This document shows positions 16,942 to 20,167 of a DNA stretch of 20,167 bases, piece after piece. The DNA lies in IMG/VR virus record IMGVR_UViG_3300007960_000275, positions 1 through 20,167 of that record. One strand, 5' to 3'. The position numbers and the translations under genes were made by a program. The notes beneath the pieces were generated by a model. It was not told the origin of the DNA. It searched no databases and worked only from the letters and a program-made list of their open reading frames with translations. Each line of letters begins with the position of its first letter. The stretch's first letter is position 1. This stretch comes from a virus.

Positions 16942-17864
16942 TAAATGAATCCATCTTTAGCTAAATTGCCTGCGGCAAAATCTTTAAGGTTAAACGCATT
17001 GGAAATCTTGTTGCGTGAGTACACTGGTACACACTGCACCGTGATCATAGAATCAGTTGGCACATAAGTGATGCCGTCAACTTCGACCTGGGAAGCTATG
17101 GGTCCGTATTTTTTAATTCCGTAGCTTAGATTAGAACCATACCCGGGTGTTTTTGCGATAGGAGCCAGTTCTTCGATTTTAATTTCTCCACCTTCTACTA
17201 AAGTTTCTGTTTTTGTGGAAGTGACGCTGACAGGAATGTAGTCCACATCTGCTCTGAGATCCACTGTGAAATTTGTTATGATAACAGGTACGTTTTGGAA
17301 CACATGCTCACCATAACCGTTCAATTTACAAACTGGTGGAGGGTTGCCTTGATTGTCACCTCTACCATAATACATTTTGGTCACTGTTCTTAGAAAGTGT
17401 ATAGTAGCCAACCAGTTTTGTCCATCAGTCTTGTTCATCACAGGAAAATTACCATTGATAGTCATAGAATCTACTTGTGAATTCTGATAAGCATAATAGG
17501 GATAGTTGTTGTGCAACACAGCACGAGAATCATATGATGCAGAGTGAGACATGAACACAGCAGGAGTTGTAGGAAATCTTACTCCCTTGTAGGGTTTGTC
17601 GGTCATAACTTTTAAAATTTTAGAGTCTGCCATCAGTGTATCAAACTGTGGACAACCTATGGTAACTGCCCAATCTGTTGTGCCGGATGATATAGATGCT
17701 TGCTGTGGCAGTGCAGATTCGGTCCTACCAAATATGCCTCCCAACGGAAGGCCCGCCGCTGCCAATCTGCTGCCTATGGTTTGCCCGATGCCTGTCACAG
17801 AACCAATCTTGCCGACCCCTTTTTTAAGATATTCTCCGCCCTTGTTAAAAAAATTTGTGATCAT
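16941..17864 (-). CDS. 48: Baseplate tail-tube cap / initiator (gp48-type, possibly gp54)
   Basis: The product has 307 residues. The N-terminal 45 residues are Gly/Lys-rich and amphipathic (YLKKGVGKIGSVTGIGQTIG). The body has tube-protein features: VDSMTINGNFPVM (about 132-144), WLATIHFLRTVTKMYYGRGD, PPPVCKLNGYGEHVFQNVPV, TNFTVDLRADVDYIPV. It ends in VQCVPVYSRNKISNAF and KDGFI. This pattern matches the gp48/gp54 proteins that sit on the hub and nucleate the tail tube. I cannot separate gp48 from gp54 by sight. It is the first gene of the leftward baseplate operon, starting 8 bases after a late-like AATAAATA box, with no visible Shine-Dalgarno site. Confidence 0.82.
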   Translation of the reverse strand: MITNFFNKGGEYLKKGVGKIGSVTGIGQTIGSRLAAAGLPLGGIFGRTESALPQQASISSGTTDWAVTIGCPQFDTLMADSKILKVMTDKPYKGVRFPTTPAVFMSHSASYDSRAVLHNNYPYYAYQNSQVDSMTINGNFPVMNKTDGQNWLATIHFLRTVTKMYYGRGDNQGNPPPVCKLNGYGEHVFQNVPVIITNFTVDLRADVDYIPVSVTSTKTETLVEGGEIKIEELAPIAKTPGYGSNLSYGIKKYGPIASQVEVDGITYVPTDSMITVQCVPVYSRNKISNAFNLKDFAAGNLAKDGFI

Positions 17865-17872
17865 ATTGTAGA

Positions 17873-17880
17873 TATTTATT
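17873..17880 (-). promoter_or_regulatory. Possible phage late promoter for the baseplate operon (AATAAATA)
   Basis: On the minus strand GCAATAAATATC lies just before gp48. AATAAATA is one base off the T4 late box TATAAATA, which gp55-type sigma factors recognise without a -35 element. The next 8 bases lead into the gp48 ATG. By T4 spacing the transcript would have about a three-base leader. A palindromic TATAAT also occurs on this strand at 17905-17900, but I see no matching -35 for it. A near-identical box precedes gp6. Confidence 0.5.
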
Positions 17881-17907
17881 GCAAAAATTAACTACATATA
17901 TTATAAT
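17879..17907 (+). promoter_or_regulatory. Sigma70-type promoter for gp55
   Basis: TTGCAA (17879-17884) and a perfect TATAAT (17902-17907) are separated by exactly 17 bases. Predicted transcription starts near 17914, about 26 bases before the gp55 ATG. The -35 hexamer matches 4 of 6 consensus bases. This arrangement suits host-polymerase expression of gp55 before late genes turn on. The -35 overlaps the opposite-strand late-like box (17873-17880) by two bases, so the two could exclude each other. Confidence 0.6.
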
Positions 17908-17939
17908 TTGTATATGATAACAAACACATCCTGCAATTT

Positions 17940-18719
17940 ATGGCCACAAAATATCTAAACAACAGGGATATGCTCAAGCAGATACACCTGAGCAAAGCCA
18001 CCTACAGTGCGTATCTATCAGAAGAGTACAGAGATTACGACATCATTGTGCCTTCCGTAGAAAAAATCAACATCCGTTCTGTTGCACAGGGCAAGAGAGA
18101 ACGGGCAAAGCGACTGGAACGAGAAACCGGTGAAAAACATGACGCCAAAAAGATAGAAAAATCCGACATAGTGTTTCGTGTGATGACATTCGATCATGTT
18201 CCAAATTCTAAGAGAAAAACCAATCCAAAAAACATTTCAGAATCAAAAGCCAAAGTAAACTTTCCCCCCTATCAGCATTGGAAATATGACGAGAAAGACA
18301 AGCTGATGTGTGTGGCGAAATCTCATTGGAAGGGTGGGCTGTCAAACGGGCATTTTTCTGCGGATCACGGCAAGATGACCAACACACTGGCCAAGATGTT
18401 TATACTGTTGACTCAAAGATACGGAACCAGAGGCAACTGGCGTGGCTACACCTACAACGACGAAATGCAAGGTCAGGCACTCATGCAGTTGTCACAGATA
18501 GGTTTGCAGTTCGACGAATCCAAGTCCGACAATCCTTTTGCTTACTACACAGCTGCCATCACCAATTCATTCACAAGAATACTAAATGTTGAAAAGAAAA
18601 ATCAATCACTAAGAGATGACATCTTGCAAGAAAACGGCATGATGCCATCACACACCAGACAGATCGAATGGGAGATTCAACAAAAGGCCGAAAAAGATCT
18701 GATCGATCGCGACAAATAG
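17940..18719 (+). CDS. 55: Late-transcription RNA polymerase sigma factor gp55
   Basis: The product has 259 residues. The conserved gp55 core lies at about 130-235: LAKMFILLTQRYG, GNWRGYTYNDEMQGQALMQL, FDESKSDNPFAYYTAAITN, SFTRILNVEKKNQSLRDDIL and PSHTRQIEWE. This corresponds to sigma region 2 of the T4 protein, which binds host core polymerase and directs it to late promoters. T4 gp55 is 185 residues; here a basic N-terminal extension of about 120 residues is added, with SKATYSAYLSEEYRDYDII near 18-36 and a Lys/Arg-rich stretch at 70-105. T4 gp55 ends in a hydrophobic sliding-clamp-binding tail; this protein ends KAEKDLIDRDK with no such tail. It is divergent from the baseplate operon and has its own sigma70-type promoter. 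The next gene starts two bases after its stop. Confidence 0.9.
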   Translation: MATKYLNNRDMLKQIHLSKATYSAYLSEEYRDYDIIVPSVEKINIRSVAQGKRERAKRLERETGEKHDAKKIEKSDIVFRVMTFDHVPNSKRKTNPKNISESKAKVNFPPYQHWKYDEKDKLMCVAKSHWKGGLSNGHFSADHGKMTNTLAKMFILLTQRYGTRGNWRGYTYNDEMQGQALMQLSQIGLQFDESKSDNPFAYYTAAITNSFTRILNVEKKNQSLRDDILQENGMMPSHTRQIEWEIQQKAEKDLIDRDK

Positions 18720-18721
18720 AC

Positions 18722-19696
18722 ATGCTGTCAAACTTCAGCACAGACATGGGTCTGCATTGGACTCCTGGAGCGGGTGGAAATTTTTTAGCCAGTTTATTGT
18801 ATCCTAAACTTTTTACTTCACAAGCATCCAACGAATTCAAAGCCTTTTCACACACAAAAAATTACATTGCATCATTAGGTACAACACAGATAGAGTTTGA
18901 TTCCATCGACGAGCTAATAGATCAAAATGAAAACATGCACTATCCTATTTTTGGATTCCATAAGTTGCCAGTAAAATTTATAGAAAGCGGACAGTTGGAT
19001 CCTTTTATTAAAACAAAAACATTTTTGTCAATAGATTGCACACCCAATGATGTAAGATTTTGCACTACTTTAAACTTTGCTAAAAAATATACATATTCTG
19101 CATTTAAAGATTTACACTATGCATTTGATGTGATTAGGACATTATCTCAGAACTGCAACTGGCATCCTAACAACATCGAAAACTTGTATGATTATTTTCA
19201 AAAAACTTTTGTGGAATGTTTCCAAACAGAAAAAGATATCATGCATGATTTCTTTGAAAAGTTTGCACCTTCTTACACTGTTGCAGGCAACCAAGATCAC
19301 GACGAGTTTCATGTATCTGTGACAACAGGATGTCTGATGTTCCTATCTAAGTGTTTGTCTGAAAAAACACATCCAACCCCTCCTGCATTTAGAACATTTA
19401 TCATGAACGAGATAGCTAATCAGGATGACATGCTTGACCTACGATCAGATAATATACAATTAGATGATTCTAAAACTTCATTGGAAATAATTAGGATACC
19501 ATACCAAGATTTTTTCTTTAAATCCCAGTTTCCAGAATCAATACAAAAGTTTATACCAAAAATAGATTCCAAAAAAATTAAAAAATACAGCATGAATAAC
19601 ATTTCTTTAGTTGAAAGTTTTACCCAAAATTTACAAATCACCAGAGACTACAAAATTTACATCGAGACAGCCAAAGAAATGATTTCGGGAATATAA
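18722..19696 (+). CDS. Unrecognised protein with a PGAGGNFL loop; weakly sulfotransferase-like
   Basis: I chose ATG at 18722 (324 residues), two bases after the gp55 stop. An upstream in-frame ATG at 18668 would overlap gp55 by 52 bases and add a Lys/Arg-rich head that looks like out-of-frame gp55 sequence. ATG at 18746 is also possible, because the conserved-looking part begins there (GLHWTPGAGGNFLASLLYP). The Gly-rich loop after a short strand recalls a nucleotide- or PAPS-binding loop. Near the C-terminus, IIRIPYQDFFF followed by ESIQKFI resembles the Y-x-D-L-F segment of sulfotransferases. No membrane segment is visible. Many phages carry an unnamed gene between gp55 and gp47. The function is unknown; the sulfotransferase idea is a weak guess. 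Confidence 0.72.
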   Translation: MLSNFSTDMGLHWTPGAGGNFLASLLYPKLFTSQASNEFKAFSHTKNYIASLGTTQIEFDSIDELIDQNENMHYPIFGFHKLPVKFIESGQLDPFIKTKTFLSIDCTPNDVRFCTTLNFAKKYTYSAFKDLHYAFDVIRTLSQNCNWHPNNIENLYDYFQKTFVECFQTEKDIMHDFFEKFAPSYTVAGNQDHDEFHVSVTTGCLMFLSKCLSEKTHPTPPAFRTFIMNEIANQDDMLDLRSDNIQLDDSKTSLEIIRIPYQDFFFKSQFPESIQKFIPKIDSKKIKKYSMNNISLVESFTQNLQITRDYKIYIETAKEMISGI

Positions 19697-19745
19697 CCGA
19701 ACAAATTAATAGACAAATACTTTTTTTTATTATACACTTAATACA
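19697..19745 (+). promoter_or_regulatory. Spacer before gp47 with possible weak promoter
   Basis: The 49-base gap is almost entirely A/T and includes an eight-T run (19721-19728). TAGACA (19710-19715) followed 17 bases later by TACACT (19733-19738), or 15 bases later by TATACA (19731-19736), could act as a poor sigma70 promoter. Either choice would start transcription within a few bases of the gp47 ATG. The T-run has no GC stem before it, so I do not call a terminator. No Shine-Dalgarno site is visible. Confidence 0.25.
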
Positions 19746-20167
19746 ATGCAAACATTTAAACGTGCGGCAGTGTTTGGAGATATACACTTTGGAAACAAAG
19801 GAAACTCTCGTCAGTTCAACGAGGACTGCGATAGATATGTTGATTGGTTCATTCAACATGCTCAATCACAAGGTTGCGAAACTTGTATATTCTTAGGAGA
19901 CTGGCATCATCAACGAGCCACTATCAATATCACCACACTGCAACATTCTTTAAAAAATTTAGAAAAGATATCTAACTCATTTGAAAACAATCATTTCATC
20001 GTAGGCAATCACGACTTGTATTACAAAGACTCACGTTCTGTAAATTCAATAGAATTTGCCAAACACATCAAAAATTTAAACCTAATTCTGGAACCATACC
20101 ACACAGAGGATTGTGCGTTTATCCCGTGGTTGGTGTCAGAGGAATGGAAGCAACTCAAGGATATGCC
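19746..20167 (+). CDS. 47: Recombination endonuclease subunit gp47 (SbcD/Mre11-like), partial (3' end beyond the window)
   Basis: The first 140 codons of a calcineurin-type metallophosphoesterase are present. Metal-binding motifs are in the expected order and spacing: GDIHFG (residues 11-16; Asp12, His14), GDWHH (51-55; Asp52, His54 or His55) and GNHD (87-90; Asn88, His89). T4 gp47 pairs with the gp46 ATPase to process DNA ends for recombination-dependent replication. gp47 next to gp55 is a usual neighbourhood in T4-like phages, and gp46 would be expected just downstream, outside the window. The ATG at 19746 is the only start that leaves the first strand (RAAVFGDIH) complete. The final portion seen (FIPWLVSEEWKQL) matches the family continuing normally. 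Confidence 0.93.
   Translation, partial: MQTFKRAAVFGDIHFGNKGNSRQFNEDCDRYVDWFIQHAQSQGCETCIFLGDWHHQRATINITTLQHSLKNLEKISNSFENNHFIVGNHDLYYKDSRSVNSIEFAKHIKNLNLILEPYHTEDCAFIPWLVSEEWKQLKDM

Noticed and set aside
17900-17928. Second sigma70 promoter on the minus strand using the palindromic TATAAT
   Set aside because: The expected -35 position reads TGTGTT, which is a poor match, so only the plus-strand promoter and the late-like box are kept.
18668-18721. Upstream ATG for the gene after gp55
   Set aside because: It would overlap gp55 by 52 bases and add a head (KGRKRSDRSRQID) that is simply gp55 coding DNA in another frame; the ATG at 18722 gives a clean junction.
19721-19728. Eight-T run as an intrinsic terminator after the gp55 unit
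   Set aside because: No GC-rich or stable stem precedes it, and the next gene continues on the same strand a few bases later.

Overview
This window looks like part of the genome of a marine T4-like myovirus (tailed phage with a contractile tail), of the kind that infects cyanobacteria or SAR11-like bacteria. The reasons are the tail-baseplate gene order, the protein signatures of gp48, gp53, gp5, a PAAR tip, gp25 and gp6, a T4-type late sigma factor (gp55) and the start of an SbcD-like recombination nuclease (gp47). The DNA is AT-rich, genes are packed with almost no spacers, and clear Shine-Dalgarno sites are scarce. I see no tRNA, rRNA, CRISPR, insertion sequence or integrase. The exact host cannot be read from the sequence.

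Left and centre (1-17864, minus strand): a baseplate module transcribed right to left. It runs gp48-type tube cap, gp53 wedge, an 872-residue hub protein in the gp27 position, gp5-like spike, PAAR tip, gp25 wedge, a greatly enlarged gp6 wedge, and then a giant structural gene that runs off the left edge. That last frame is open from 8225 to base 1 without a stop, giving at least 2,741 residues. It carries a cupredoxin-like module, two carbohydrate-binding-like modules, and a run of seven FG-GAP-like repeats that probably forms a beta-propeller. Five of the seven junctions in the module are TAATG or TAA-C-ATG, which suggests one translationally coupled unit.

Right (17865-20167, plus strand): a divergent 75-base spacer separates the baseplate operon from gp55 (late-transcription sigma factor), an unrecognised protein with a PGAGGNFL loop, and the first 140 codons of gp47. 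The spacer holds a good sigma70-type promoter towards gp55. On the opposite strand, overlapping its -35 element, is a T4-late-like box (AATAAATA) towards the baseplate operon. A second copy of this box lies just before gp6.

Reading the layout together: host polymerase would first make gp55. gp55 would then direct the polymerase to the late boxes that drive the baseplate genes, and binding there might also shut off gp55's own promoter. This regulatory reading is inference. The most unusual content is the modular giant protein next to gp6.
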